Shown in pieces: positions 35,288 through 42,989 of a stretch of DNA of 64,000 nucleotides (the first letter of the stretch is position 1; the number at the start of each line of letters is the position of its first letter). The stretch comes from Clostridiaceae bacterium BRH_c20a (lineage in GTDB: Bacteria; Bacillota; Peptococcia; Peptococcales; BICA1-8). The notes beneath the pieces were generated by a model that saw only the letters and a program-made list of their open reading frames with translations, was not told the origin of the DNA and ran no database searches. The position numbers and the translations under genes are program-made. The stretch is from positions 38,895 to 102,894 of the forward strand of contig LADT01000055.1 in NCBI GenBank assembly GCA_000961765.1, written 5' to 3'.

Positions 35288-35740
35288 TTAATTGATAAAA
35301 CTTAGAATACGCGCTGAGTATGATAAAATGCCTCCCACGCAGAAAAAGGGTGCGAGTGGGAGACTTATCTGATTCCAGTTACTATTTGAGTTACTTGCCT
35401 TTACACACATACCTACAACAAGTGAAAGCAACAGAGAAATAATGCTTTGCAAAGTCCCAAATGGAGCACCAAGTACAAAGCCACATGCTCCCATCAGCTT
35501 AATATCGCCTCCACCTATTGAAAACCCTGATTCTTTCTCAATTAATACCGCAACAAGTAAATAAGGAATAGCTGTTAGAAACATCCCAATCGAAGCCTCT
35601 ATCATATTTACAGATAAAAAACCTGTCAAAAGAATGCAAATGGGAATTTCATCTGGAATTTCCCGCTTTCTTATGTCACAGAATGAGGCAATAGTCAGCA
35701 ATACCGCAAACAATATTCCTTTAATAATCCATAGCGTCAC
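35288..35740 (-). CDS. A24-family prepilin peptidase
   Basis: A 150-residue membrane aspartic peptidase with the two catalytic motifs of family A24: CDIRKREIPD near residue 22 and GGGDIKLMGACG near 77. The length is that of the short TadV/CpaA type without the N-methylating domain. It would remove the leader of the pilin-like proteins of this element. Its start shares one base with the stop of the cytosine methyltransferase, so translation is coupled. It lies just upstream of CpaB. Confidence 0.85.
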   Translation of the reverse strand: MTLWIIKGILFAVLLTIASFCDIRKREIPDEIPICILLTGFLSVNMIEASIGMFLTAIPYLLVAVLIEKESGFSIGGGDIKLMGACGFVLGAPFGTLQSIISLLLSLVVGMCVKASNSNSNWNQISLPLAPFFCVGGILSYSARILSFIN

Positions 35741-37077
35741 TACACTGCCCCCTCCTCGTTTTCATTCATGCATTTTAGTATTTCTATTCCAAGTGCAAGA
35801 ACTACCGTAACTGTCACTGAATTGCCAGCCTGTTTGTATAGTTGGTTGTCAGAATTAATCACCCTTGCCTTATCAAACATTTCATCTGAAAACCCTTGTA
35901 AACGCCAGCATTCTCGTGGCGTTAATCTTCTAATACGCCCACAGCCAATTAATGCAGTACCTTGATTACATCCTGTTTCTAATGTTTGAGCTATGCCTTT
36001 GCCAACTCTTCCACGTCTAGTCTTGCTATTTGGAAAAGCTAGATTGATGCTATCTCCACATGTGGCCTCTGCAAATCCCTGTTTAGTCGCTTCATTCACA
36101 CGTATGCTTTTACTGCAATTTTCACAGCTACAAAGAAGTACGCCATGCCTATCTTGGGCTGTTAACGTAAAACTTGGCTCCCCACACGGCTTTAATCTTG
36201 GACCATTTTGCCTTTTTTCAAGTCTGTTTGGAGTAAGAACCGCCCTTGCGCAGGCATAATAAATGCCGGAATTATCCGCTCCACGATTGGTTATTCCGGC
36301 ATTATATCTTGCTTTAATACAACGTGCTGCATCTGTGATTTTACTGTTTTTGTTAAGGTCTATAAAATAAAGACCTGTTTTTCCGCCCCAGCCTCCGCTT
36401 TGTGCGGATAGCGTAACACTTGTACCATCCGGGCTGTAGACCCTTTGACCTTGCATCCCGCCTATAAGTTGGATAAGAGCTTTTCCGTCGCTTCCTGTGA
36501 TAGGAAATATTTTTCTAGAACTTTTTCTTCCAGAATGTCGATAAGCGACAATGTAGATTCGTTCTCTGTTCTGTGGCACTCCGTAATTTCGTGAATTAAG
36601 AAGTCCGTACTGGCAATCATAGCCGAGTGAGGCCAACGTATCGAGAATTGTCGTAAAGTCCCATCCACGATTAACGGATAACAAATTTTTAACATTTTCA
36701 AGGATAATCCATTCGGGTTGATCTTCGGCATCTTTGCCCTCGATGAGCCTAGCAATTTCAAAAAAGAGTCCACTTCTTTTTCCGTTAAGTCCTCTTTGAC
36801 TGCCTGCAACTGAAATATCCTGACAAGGGAATCCGGCAGTCCATATGTTTGCTCTTGGGATTTCCTCAGGTCTAACTTTTGTAATATCATTGGCAAACCA
36901 CTCATCCTCCTTTACATTGAAAATAGCTCTATAGCTAAGATCTGCATATTTATCAACTTCACAATGGCCAATGCACCTCATTCCACTGGCTTCTAGCCCC
37001 GCTCGAAAGCCACCAATGCCACTAAATAAATCAATAAATGTTAACTTGTGATTCACGTCAATTCTTTCATCACTCAC
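35740..37077 (-). CDS. Orphan DNA (cytosine-5) methyltransferase
   Basis: A ~445-residue C5-methyltransferase. Motif I is DLFSGIGGFRAG, motif IV AGFPCQDISVAG, motif VI ILENVKNLL, motif VIII QNRERIYIV, and motifs IX/X RECWRLQGF and QAGNSVTV. The region between VIII and IX (about 220-380) is long and would hold target recognition. I favour a GTG start at 37077 overlapping the previous stop (TAGTG), with GGAGGG upstream; an ATG at 37095 is the alternative. No nuclease gene is adjacent, so it probably protects the transferring DNA from host restriction. Its place between the PrgI-like and prepilin peptidase genes is unusual. Confidence 0.85.
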   Translation of the reverse strand: MSDERIDVNHKLTFIDLFSGIGGFRAGLEASGMRCIGHCEVDKYADLSYRAIFNVKEDEWFANDITKVRPEEIPRANIWTAGFPCQDISVAGSQRGLNGKRSGLFFEIARLIEGKDAEDQPEWIILENVKNLLSVNRGWDFTTILDTLASLGYDCQYGLLNSRNYGVPQNRERIYIVAYRHSGRKSSRKIFPITGSDGKALIQLIGGMQGQRVYSPDGTSVTLSAQSGGWGGKTGLYFIDLNKNSKITDAARCIKARYNAGITNRGADNSGIYYACARAVLTPNRLEKRQNGPRLKPCGEPSFTLTAQDRHGVLLCSCENCSKSIRVNEATKQGFAEATCGDSINLAFPNSKTRRGRVGKGIAQTLETGCNQGTALIGCGRIRRLTPRECWRLQGFSDEMFDKARVINSDNQLYKQAGNSVTVTVVLALGIEILKCMNENEEGAV

Positions 37078-37397
37078 TATCTTTCCACCCTCCATTCATC
37101 CCCATAAGCATAGTGATAATTCTTCTGTCCTCTCATAAAACTAACCATATTCCTTACCTGGTCTACAACCGATAGATTGGTTTGATCTTTTGTAGTCATC
37201 ATAACCGACCCTACAATTCCAGTAAGAATACAGATTACAGAAGGCGTTACATTTCTTGATATAATCCATACTAGAAGTGCTAAAACACCAGCACCTAAAG
37301 AACCCACCACCGATTGTAGAAATTCTCTCCTCCCGAAGCCTGGAAAAATTTCTGTTTCTGTTTTTACACCCATTGGGATATATAATTTTTCTTCCAT
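37077..37397 (-). CDS. PrgI-like small T4SS membrane protein
   Basis: A 106-residue protein with two membrane segments (about 32-47 and 50-66) preceded by a GFGRREFLQ stretch, the layout of PrgI/VirB3-like proteins of Gram-positive conjugation systems. These sit next to VirB4 in the membrane complex. GGAGG is seven bases before the ATG. It lies between the VirB6-like block and the methyltransferase, and its stop overlaps the methyltransferase GTG. Confidence 0.6.
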   Translation of the reverse strand: MEEKLYIPMGVKTETEIFPGFGRREFLQSVVGSLGAGVLALLVWIISRNVTPSVICILTGIVGSVMMTTKDQTNLSVVDQVRNMVSFMRGQKNYHYAYGDEWRVER

Positions 37398-37409
37398 TAC
37401 GATCCTCCA

Positions 37410-37619
37410 TTATGAATAGTAGTACAACACCAAATCCTTTATTTGCCAAATACTCTCAGCGATAACATAGAAAATCACTGTATTCTTAGCTCTTTTCTTA
37501 TATTGAGTAGCCTCTTCTTCGGCAGCAGATAATCGCACCATACAATAAATAAATCTTGCCACTGCACCAATTCTAATCAAACTGATGATAGCAATTGAAA
37601 TGTCATCCATTGTGACCAA
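37410..37619 (-). CDS. Small membrane protein of the transfer operon
   Basis: A 69-residue protein with one hydrophobic segment near 8-27 and a second near 48-66, separated by a charged linker (AAEEEATQYKKRAKN). The TTG at 37619 has GGTGG seven bases upstream and is preferred; an ATG three codons later lies too far from it. The size and context fit a VirB2/TrbC-like or helper membrane subunit. I do not recognise the exact family. Confidence 0.55.
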   Translation of the reverse strand: MVTMDDISIAIISLIRIGAVARFIYCMVRLSAAEEEATQYKKRAKNTVIFYVIAESIWQIKDLVLYYYS

Positions 37620-37632
37620 ATCAAAACCACCT

Positions 37633-38466
37633 CTATTTCGCTAAGTTTTTTGCCATACCGACTAGTCTTACACTATGGTACACGTTGTTGATTACACCAG
37701 TACCGCCACCACCTGTTGTAATAATAAAGTCTTGTAGGAATCTTGGTGTACGAATTGCTAGCATCATACAAGCTACACCCCAAAAGATGTGCATATTCAG
37801 CATGAGTCCTACTCCTAGCTTTGCAAGCGAAATCTGAATCACCACTGCCAAGGTCGATTGAAAGAACTTCATAATATAACTTCTGAATACACCCTTGTCA
37901 TTATCAAGCAATCCTACACAGGCTAGTGGCACACCTATTCTAAGAATCAGTATTTCTAAACCCCTCATTAAAAATTGGAAGTAAAGCATGAAGTAGCAAA
38001 TAATAAAAATCAAACCAAATATGGCTGTTACTATACCAAGTGTTGAAATGCCATTTACCCATGCCTGCCAGTCATAGCTTGTTGCAAGACCAATAGCTGT
38101 TAGTAGCTCATTCGTCATGTCTTCTATAATACTTCCGAGCCAACTATAAATTGTTGGGAAGCTGATTGCCACCGCCAATGCTCTAAAAAAATTGGTCAGT
38201 AGATAAAGAGGTTCTTCATCCGCATCACCATCTGTCCATAAAATATAGGTATCAAAGCCTTTCTTAAGGAACTTTAAGATAATGAGCGAAACGCCAAATC
38301 CAAATACAATATCAAACAAAGTTTCAGCTAGATTAACCCCAGATACCACTGTCATATATTGTTCTGAATAAAGAGTCATTGGAACAATATCTGTTAGCAG
38401 TGAATCAATATAGAGAATCGAACCATTCAGCAAAGCAACAATCAAAGCGACTAAAATAACCTCCAA
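37633..38466 (-). CDS. VirB6/TrbL-like polytopic membrane protein
   Basis: A 277-residue membrane protein with about six hydrophobic segments (near 4-20, 47-65, 90-110, 137-165, 170-185, 205-245) and a polar C-terminus ending in GGGGTGVINNVYHSVRLVGMAKNL. Such proteins are the VirB6/TrbL-like channel part in clostridial conjugation systems. It lies 58 bases after spoVG, with AAAGGAGGG before the start and a hairpin in the gap. Confidence 0.7.
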   Translation of the reverse strand: MEVILVALIVALLNGSILYIDSLLTDIVPMTLYSEQYMTVVSGVNLAETLFDIVFGFGVSLIILKFLKKGFDTYILWTDGDADEEPLYLLTNFFRALAVAISFPTIYSWLGSIIEDMTNELLTAIGLATSYDWQAWVNGISTLGIVTAIFGLIFIICYFMLYFQFLMRGLEILILRIGVPLACVGLLDNDKGVFRSYIMKFFQSTLAVVIQISLAKLGVGLMLNMHIFWGVACMMLAIRTPRFLQDFIITTGGGGTGVINNVYHSVRLVGMAKNLAK

Positions 38467-38484
38467 AATATAATCCCTCCTTTC

Positions 38485-38509
38485 TGGGAGAGAATTAATT
38501 ACTCTCCCA
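38485..38509 (-). other. Intercistronic hairpin before the VirB6-like gene
   Basis: A perfect 8-bp stem TGGGAGAG/CTCTCCCA with a nine-base AT loop lies between spoVG and the VirB6-like gene, just upstream of the latter's ribosome binding site. No T-run follows on the minus strand, so an RNA processing or stability element is more likely than a terminator. Confidence 0.5.
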
Positions 38510-38524
38510 AGGATTTAACTGGCT

Positions 38525-38812
38525 TTACTCAGTCCTTTCAGCTTTTGTGACTGCTGTTGCCCTCATCTTTTCATAAGCTTCCACTACACAACTTTCAATT
38601 TGCTCTCTAACCTTTGAGCTGATTGGATGGCATACTTCGATAAAACTGCCATCTATTTTCTTATGGCTTGGCATAGAAACAAATACACCTTTGCTCCCTT
38701 CCACCAAGCGCACATTTTTAACGATAAAGCCATCTTCAAAAACCAGATTTGCTACCGCCCTCAATTTGCCTTTGTCTTCAAATATTTTTTTGATTTCTGC
38801 CTTGATATTCAT
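38525..38812 (-). CDS. spoVG: SpoVG-family RNA-binding regulator
   Basis: A 95-residue protein that matches SpoVG across its length: the KAVANLVFEDGFIVKNVRLVEG-like opening (here LRAVANLVFEDGF, about 17-29), FVSMPSHKK near 50, and HPISSKVREQIE near 65-76. SpoVG is a small nucleic-acid-binding regulator; copies on clostridial ICEs are common and may tune the transfer genes after transcription. It stands between the pilin-like tandem and the VirB6-like gene, with GGAGG before the ATG. Confidence 0.85.
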   Translation of the reverse strand: MNIKAEIKKIFEDKGKLRAVANLVFEDGFIVKNVRLVEGSKGVFVSMPSHKKIDGSFIEVCHPISSKVREQIESCVVEAYEKMRATAVTKAERTE

Positions 38813-38870
38813 ATGAAATCCTCCATTTTTTAATTAAATGTCCTATAAGTTGATTTTTGTGATCTGTGCA

Positions 38871-39134
38871 CTACCCTTGATAATTGAACATATCTTTTAT
38901 CTTTTGAGTAATCGTTGGCAATACCGTGCCGCTGACAATGAGATATAACCCACCAAGAATAAGTGCCCCTAGAACAATAGAAATAAGGACGGTGACAGCT
39001 ACATCTAGTGTTCCTTGTCCCTCCTTATTTAAGAATGCCTCTTTAGTTTTACCTGTAATTTCATGTGCTCTAGTCTTTACAGTCACATAAGCCCTCATAG
39101 TTTGTAATTCAATTTTTCTGATAAATGTTTTCAT
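38871..39134 (-). CDS. Pilin-like protein (DUF6133 type), copy 1
   Basis: An 87-residue protein from the ATG at 39134, where AGGAGG lies about 8 bases upstream; upstream in-frame codons have no ribosome binding site. The N-terminal ~37 residues are basic and amphipathic. Then NKEG is followed by QGTLD and a long hydrophobic helix (VAVTVLISIVLGALILGGLY). A cut after Gly would leave Asp at +5, as in class III prepilins. The last ~50 residues are identical to those of copy 2 except for one Val/Ile change. It is probably a major pilin-like subunit. Confidence 0.7.
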   Translation of the reverse strand: MKTFIRKIELQTMRAYVTVKTRAHEITGKTKEAFLNKEGQGTLDVAVTVLISIVLGALILGGLYLIVSGTVLPTITQKIKDMFNYQG

Positions 39135-39162
39135 TAGAAAATGCCTCCTTAGATTTTGATTG

Positions 39163-39185
39163 AGGTGGTGCAATAAGCACCACCT
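39163..39185 (-). other. Hairpin between the two pilin-like genes
   Basis: A perfect 9-bp stem AGGTGGTGC/GCACCACCT with an AATAA loop sits between the paralogous genes. There is no T-run on the minus strand. It could stabilise the upstream mRNA or reduce read-through so that the tandem genes are made in different amounts. Confidence 0.55.
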
Positions 39186-39204
39186 TGATTAACTGACAAA
39201 ACAA

Positions 39205-39468
39205 CTAGCCTTGATAGTTGAACATATCCTTAATTTTTTGTGTTATAGTTGGCAAAACTGTCCCGCTAATGATGAGATACAAACCGCCAAGAATAAGTGC
39301 CCCTAAAACAATAGAAATAAGGACGGTGACAGCAACATCTAGGGTTCCTTGCCCCTCATTGTTTGCCAAAATACCTTTAACTCTTTCACCTACCTCACTT
39401 GCCTTGTTTCTGAGCATCATACTCGCTCTAATAGCTTTGTTTTCTGCCTGTTTGATGAAGTTCTTCAT
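39205..39468 (-). CDS. Pilin-like protein (DUF6133 type), copy 2
   Basis: An 87-residue paralogue of the gene directly downstream, with the ATG at 39468 and AAGGAGG upstream. The N-terminal half (about 1-37) has diverged from copy 1, while the part from GQGTLD to the end differs at one residue only; the nucleotide sequence is also very similar there. This pattern fits a recent tandem duplication or gene conversion of the pilin core. The hydrophobic helix and the G/QGTLD site suggest processing by the A24 peptidase. Confidence 0.7.
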   Translation of the reverse strand: MKNFIKQAENKAIRASMMLRNKASEVGERVKGILANNEGQGTLDVAVTVLISIVLGALILGGLYLIISGTVLPTITQKIKDMFNYQG

Positions 39469-39525
39469 GAATAAAATCCTCCTTAAATTTTGGTTGTCTA
39501 ATAATAAGACCATGCTTTCACATAG

Positions 39526-39539
39526 TCAGGTTAACCTGA
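39526..39539. other. 14-bp perfect palindrome
   Basis: TCAGGTTAACCTGA lies in the 75-base gap between the VirB2-like gene and pilin-like copy 2. It may be a protein-binding site or a small RNA hairpin; there is no terminator-like T-run. Confidence 0.4.
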
Positions 39540-39543
39540 GCAC

Positions 39544-39900
39544 TTACTTATAGTAGCCAACAATCAGGTTTAAAGTGGCTGAACCTAACACGGCACCTAT
39601 GCAAGATACAATGGCTACAACAATTCGATTGTTCCATTTCTTTTGATCCATTTCATCTGCAGCAGATCTGCGGATAAAGAAATAGATGATGAGTAGTCCT
39701 GAAACTACAGGTGCAAGAACCATAAGCCACGTAGTTACATCACTAATTAGCTTTTCTGTACCTTTTACGATTTTGCTGTTTTGAACATCATCCGCATAAA
39801 CCGGTACATTGCTCATAAAAAAAACGGTAAGTGCAATCATTCCCGCACTTACCGTTTTCCTAATTCTTTTTATCTTATTTTTAAATTCTTTAATATTCAC
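39544..39900 (-). CDS. VirB2/TrbC-like membrane protein
   Basis: A 118-residue protein. GGAGGAGG lies 4-5 bases before a GTG at 39900, so I prefer that start to an ATG at 39915 that overlaps the ribosome binding site. A signal peptide (VSAGMIALTVFFMSNVPVYADD, about 17-36) is followed by two membrane segments (about 55-73 and 90-112). That is the plan of VirB2/TrbC pilin-like subunits of conjugation systems. It is directly downstream of VirD4. Confidence 0.7.
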   Translation of the reverse strand: MNIKEFKNKIKRIRKTVSAGMIALTVFFMSNVPVYADDVQNSKIVKGTEKLISDVTTWLMVLAPVVSGLLIIYFFIRRSAADEMDQKKWNNRIVVAIVSCIGAVLGSATLNLIVGYYK

Positions 39901-39916
39901 GGCTTCCTCCTCCATG

Positions 39917-41446
39917 TTAATCTAAATCTGTTTCGTTATTTGCAAACCCACCATTTCCCTTTTGAGCTTGCTGCTGCATTTTTCGAACAAGATCCTTTTG
40001 ATAGTAAATCCAGATATTCCATAGCGCTAGTTCCGCCTTGGTATTGGTGATTATAGGCCTCTTATTTTCTCTTTCTTCTCTTAGTTTTCGATTGTGCTCC
40101 TTATCGCCAAGACCAAGCATTTTATTAAAGTACCACTGCGAAAGATCTGGAGAATACATGATGGCTGGATGTGTCCTTGAAGTCACTATTTGGTAAGGTC
40201 TAACAATTCTCCTCACTTCATCAACGTTCAAAAGTTTTCGTTCTATCAAGCTAATGCTGTGAGAGCTAGAGGGGGTTGAATACTTTGCATGATTCGCAGA
40301 CAATTGATAACTTGATACCGTGTAAGTACCGAGTTTTTCTGAAATCTCACGCAGTGTATCCATATCATCTGCCTGCAAATAGACCCAGGTCTGACAGTTA
40401 GCCTTTATGGTATCCGAAGTATTCTCATCATATTTTTCTTTAAGTTGTGAGAACGACTGAAGGAACAAGTTAAACCGCATACCACGGCCGCCTCCGACCG
40501 TTAACTTGTTTGTAAAGTCACTGATGGTAGTAAAATTCCCAAATTCATCAAGCATAAAATTTACTCTCTGTTTTAATCGACCTCCTCTCATGTCTGCTAG
40601 ATTAGCAAGTAATTCATATTGTTGTGAGACCACCAATGAGGCAACTGGATAAAAAGTTGTCTTCTCGTCTGGCAGAATAATGAACAAGGCTTGCTTTTTT
40701 TGCCCAATATCCTGAAGCTGAAAGTCACTTTTATGGGTAATAGCATAAATCGATTTACCAGTGAACAGCCTTAAAGTGGTTAGTGCTGAAGTATAAAAGC
40801 TTCCCCTAGTTCTGCTTGGTGCTACGTCAGAGATAGACAATAATGCCCTTGCAGGGTGATTTGGAGGAAGCTTTTTAACGTATTCAAGTAGTGGCATTTT
40901 ATTGCCTATGGTTTTCACCATTTCTGCAATGAACCAGTAAACATTAGTAAGATTTTGATATTCTGGACGATGTTTATTATCACATACCACACAGAGTATA
41001 GACGCCGCAATTATTGAGCACTCTCCATTGGTCCAGATTTTTTCACCTTCTGCCTTTCCAACTAGATTATTAGTCAAGTCCCAAGCCAACATTTCAGCTT
41101 TGTCAGTGTCTCCTTCATTCACAGCATTTATAACGGGCTGCAAAAGGTTATATCTCTGACTTTTTCCAGGATTCTTAAAGTCTAAAACTAATACTTCATA
41201 CCCTAGTTTATTAAGAAAATCAGAGGTATAGTGAAACAGTTCTGCTTTAGGATCGCTGACAACAATGGATTCTCCTGCCAATCCAAGTGTGCAAATCGAC
41301 TGGATAACTAGGTTGCGCGATTTTCCAGACCGTGTCGCTCCGATACAAAGCACGTGACTATCTTCACCGATATAATAGATCCGTTCATTGTTACCTTCCT
41401 TTTTTACTCCGATTACAACACCTCCCTGCCTTGTTATTTCATTCAT
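39917..41446 (-). CDS. virD4: VirD4/TraG-type coupling ATPase (C-terminal part)
   Basis: About 509 residues from the ATG at 41446, nine bases after AAAGGAG. Walker A is GATRSGKSRN near residue 35-45; SDPKAELFHYTSDFL follows near 62; Walker B is FMLDEFGNF near 300; and DMDTLREISEKLGTYT is near 355. VirD4 couples the relaxase-DNA complex to the channel. The N-terminal membrane domain is missing here and is found in the gene just upstream (41505-41939), so the coupling protein is split into two genes, each with its own ribosome binding site. Confidence 0.88.
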   Translation of the reverse strand: MNEITRQGGVVIGVKKEGNNERIYYIGEDSHVLCIGATRSGKSRNLVIQSICTLGLAGESIVVSDPKAELFHYTSDFLNKLGYEVLVLDFKNPGKSQRYNLLQPVINAVNEGDTDKAEMLAWDLTNNLVGKAEGEKIWTNGECSIIAASILCVVCDNKHRPEYQNLTNVYWFIAEMVKTIGNKMPLLEYVKKLPPNHPARALLSISDVAPSRTRGSFYTSALTTLRLFTGKSIYAITHKSDFQLQDIGQKKQALFIILPDEKTTFYPVASLVVSQQYELLANLADMRGGRLKQRVNFMLDEFGNFTTISDFTNKLTVGGGRGMRFNLFLQSFSQLKEKYDENTSDTIKANCQTWVYLQADDMDTLREISEKLGTYTVSSYQLSANHAKYSTPSSSHSISLIERKLLNVDEVRRIVRPYQIVTSRTHPAIMYSPDLSQWYFNKMLGLGDKEHNRKLREERENKRPIITNTKAELALWNIWIYYQKDLVRKMQQQAQKGNGGFANNETDLD

Positions 41447-41504
41447 AGGCATCAACTCCTTTCATTATTTCAATACTTTCAATTCAATTACTATGATAAG
41501 GCCA

Positions 41505-41939
41505 CTACCCCTTAAACTTTTCTTCTGGCATAAGCAGTTGCTTAACCAAAGAATGATTTGGATCAAGGATAAAGCTGTCAAAGGCTTTATCTTTTTCTTC
41601 ATCATTGAGCCATCTTGCAGAACCATGCTGAAATTGACCAACTGAAACAGGCGTCTTAATTTCCGGTGTTATTTCTACCAAATCAGACTGATAAGGTCTT
41701 AGATTTGTGAAGTAGTACATGAGGGCGAGAATAAGGCTAAATCCTTGCAAGCATAGATATAACATCCAATGCTGCCTACTTTGAAAAAGACTATTGATGC
41801 ACTCACTAAGTGGTAACATTTTCAAAACCGTCATTTGCCTCGAAAGCAGTAAGTGCAGGGCTGTTGAAAAAAACAAGTTCCCAAATGCTCCTAATATAAA
41901 AATCAGTGAACAAATGATTAGTTTAGGCTCCTTCTTCAT
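41505..41939 (-). CDS. VirD4 N-terminal membrane part
   Basis: A 144-residue protein with two membrane segments (about 8-30 and 60-78) followed by VGQFQHGSARWLNDEEKDKAF near 98-118. The GSARW stretch is the conserved motif that follows the membrane helices in VirD4-like proteins of clostridial elements. The next gene begins at the point where the ATPase domain would follow, so both together equal one VirD4. The gap of 58 bases with an independent ribosome binding site argues for a stable split and not a recent frameshift. Confidence 0.65.
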   Translation of the reverse strand: MKKEPKLIICSLIFILGAFGNLFFSTALHLLLSRQMTVLKMLPLSECINSLFQSRQHWMLYLCLQGFSLILALMYYFTNLRPYQSDLVEITPEIKTPVSVGQFQHGSARWLNDEEKDKAFDSFILDPNHSLVKQLLMPEEKFKG

Positions 41940-42622
41940 CGCTCCATATCCTCACAATGATTACGATCCATTACAAGTGATTCGGCTAACTCATTTTTTA
42001 TTGGAGTATTTTCAAGCCATTTTTGCAAACTTTCTTGCTTAACAATCCCTAAAAAATCAGCTCTCTCCCAGCGAGATTCATGCCCATCAAAAAGACTTTT
42101 TGCATAAACTGCTTGTCCTCTCGCACCATAGGTGCAACCAAATCCGTTATAAGCTATCCAAAGACTGTTTTCAGCATTTTGGCAACTGCTAATTAATGCT
42201 TCTGGATTCAAAACCAATATTTTGTTTTCATAATTCTGTTGATTACTTCCAGACAAACAATCATCAACACCCAAAGCCACACTATTTTGTCGAATTTTCA
42301 AGCCCTCCTCTACATGACGATCCAGTACATAGACCGTCGGAATATTTAGCTTTGTTGCAAGGTCTATCTCACCTTGCATTCCTTGCGATACTTCATCACC
42401 ACATACCCAAATCTCATCACACCGCTTAAGAAGTTCCAACCCCATTTTCAAACCCTGTTCCCGCTGCTCTTTAATCGTGTCATCTAAATATGCTGTAAAA
42501 ATTGTATGGGGTGCTAGTGGAATGACCTCGCATCCGGCTGCATACTCACAATACTTGTGCGCTTTTTTGATATTTTCTTCAATTGCCCCTCGTAATGGTG
42601 AACATATATAAACAAGCTTCAA
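41936..42622 (-). CDS. DUF4406/nucleoside deoxyribosyltransferase-like protein
   Basis: A 228-residue protein whose first ~110 residues fit DUF4406: VYICSPLRG at the start, then APHTIFTAYLDD and DEIWVCGDEVSQGMQGEID. The fold is that of nucleoside 2-deoxyribosyltransferases, and the family is thought to act on nucleotides or bind them. The C-terminal ~90 residues (NGFGCTYGARGQAVYA) look like a second small domain. It overlaps the VirD4 N-terminal part by four bases. Its task in transfer is unknown. Confidence 0.65.
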   Translation of the reverse strand: MKLVYICSPLRGAIEENIKKAHKYCEYAAGCEVIPLAPHTIFTAYLDDTIKEQREQGLKMGLELLKRCDEIWVCGDEVSQGMQGEIDLATKLNIPTVYVLDRHVEEGLKIRQNSVALGVDDCLSGSNQQNYENKILVLNPEALISSCQNAENSLWIAYNGFGCTYGARGQAVYAKSLFDGHESRWERADFLGIVKQESLQKWLENTPIKNELAESLVMDRNHCEDMER

Positions 42623-42626
42623 GTCC

Positions 42627-42989
42627 TCACCTCCCTATCTCAAGTTCAAAATCAATTTCATTATAGGTTTCAAATCCTGTGTCCATTTCAACATCATCAA
42701 GCTGTCTCAATGCTTCTTGTTTCGCGATAAATATTGGGTCAGTAACAATTCCTTGCTCAATTAGTTCATCCGCGACCATACAAGTACTCAGCTCATCAGT
42801 AAAACAAAGATTTGTACCATCCTTCTCTGCCATCTCAATGACGGATTCAGGAAGGATTTCTTCTGCCATTTTTTCAGGCATCATAATACCGCTCTTGTGT
42901 CCTCCAACAATTTCGTAGACACCAATTGCAATTTCACCACAGGTGATGATATTTCCCCAAATATTAGCGTTTGGTCTGCTATCTGGCAC
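42627..42989 (-). CDS. Hypothetical acidic protein
   Basis: A 120-residue acidic protein. I prefer the GTG at 42989, eight bases after AAGGAGG, over an earlier GTG that overlaps that ribosome binding site. There are no membrane segments or motifs I recognise. The gene overlaps its upstream neighbour by 11 bases and precedes the DUF4406 gene by four, so it belongs to the same transcript. Confidence 0.5.
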   Translation of the reverse strand: MPDSRPNANIWGNIITCGEIAIGVYEIVGGHKSGIMMPEKMAEEILPESVIEMAEKDGTNLCFTDELSTCMVADELIEQGIVTDPIFIAKQEALRQLDDVEMDTGFETYNEIDFELEIGR

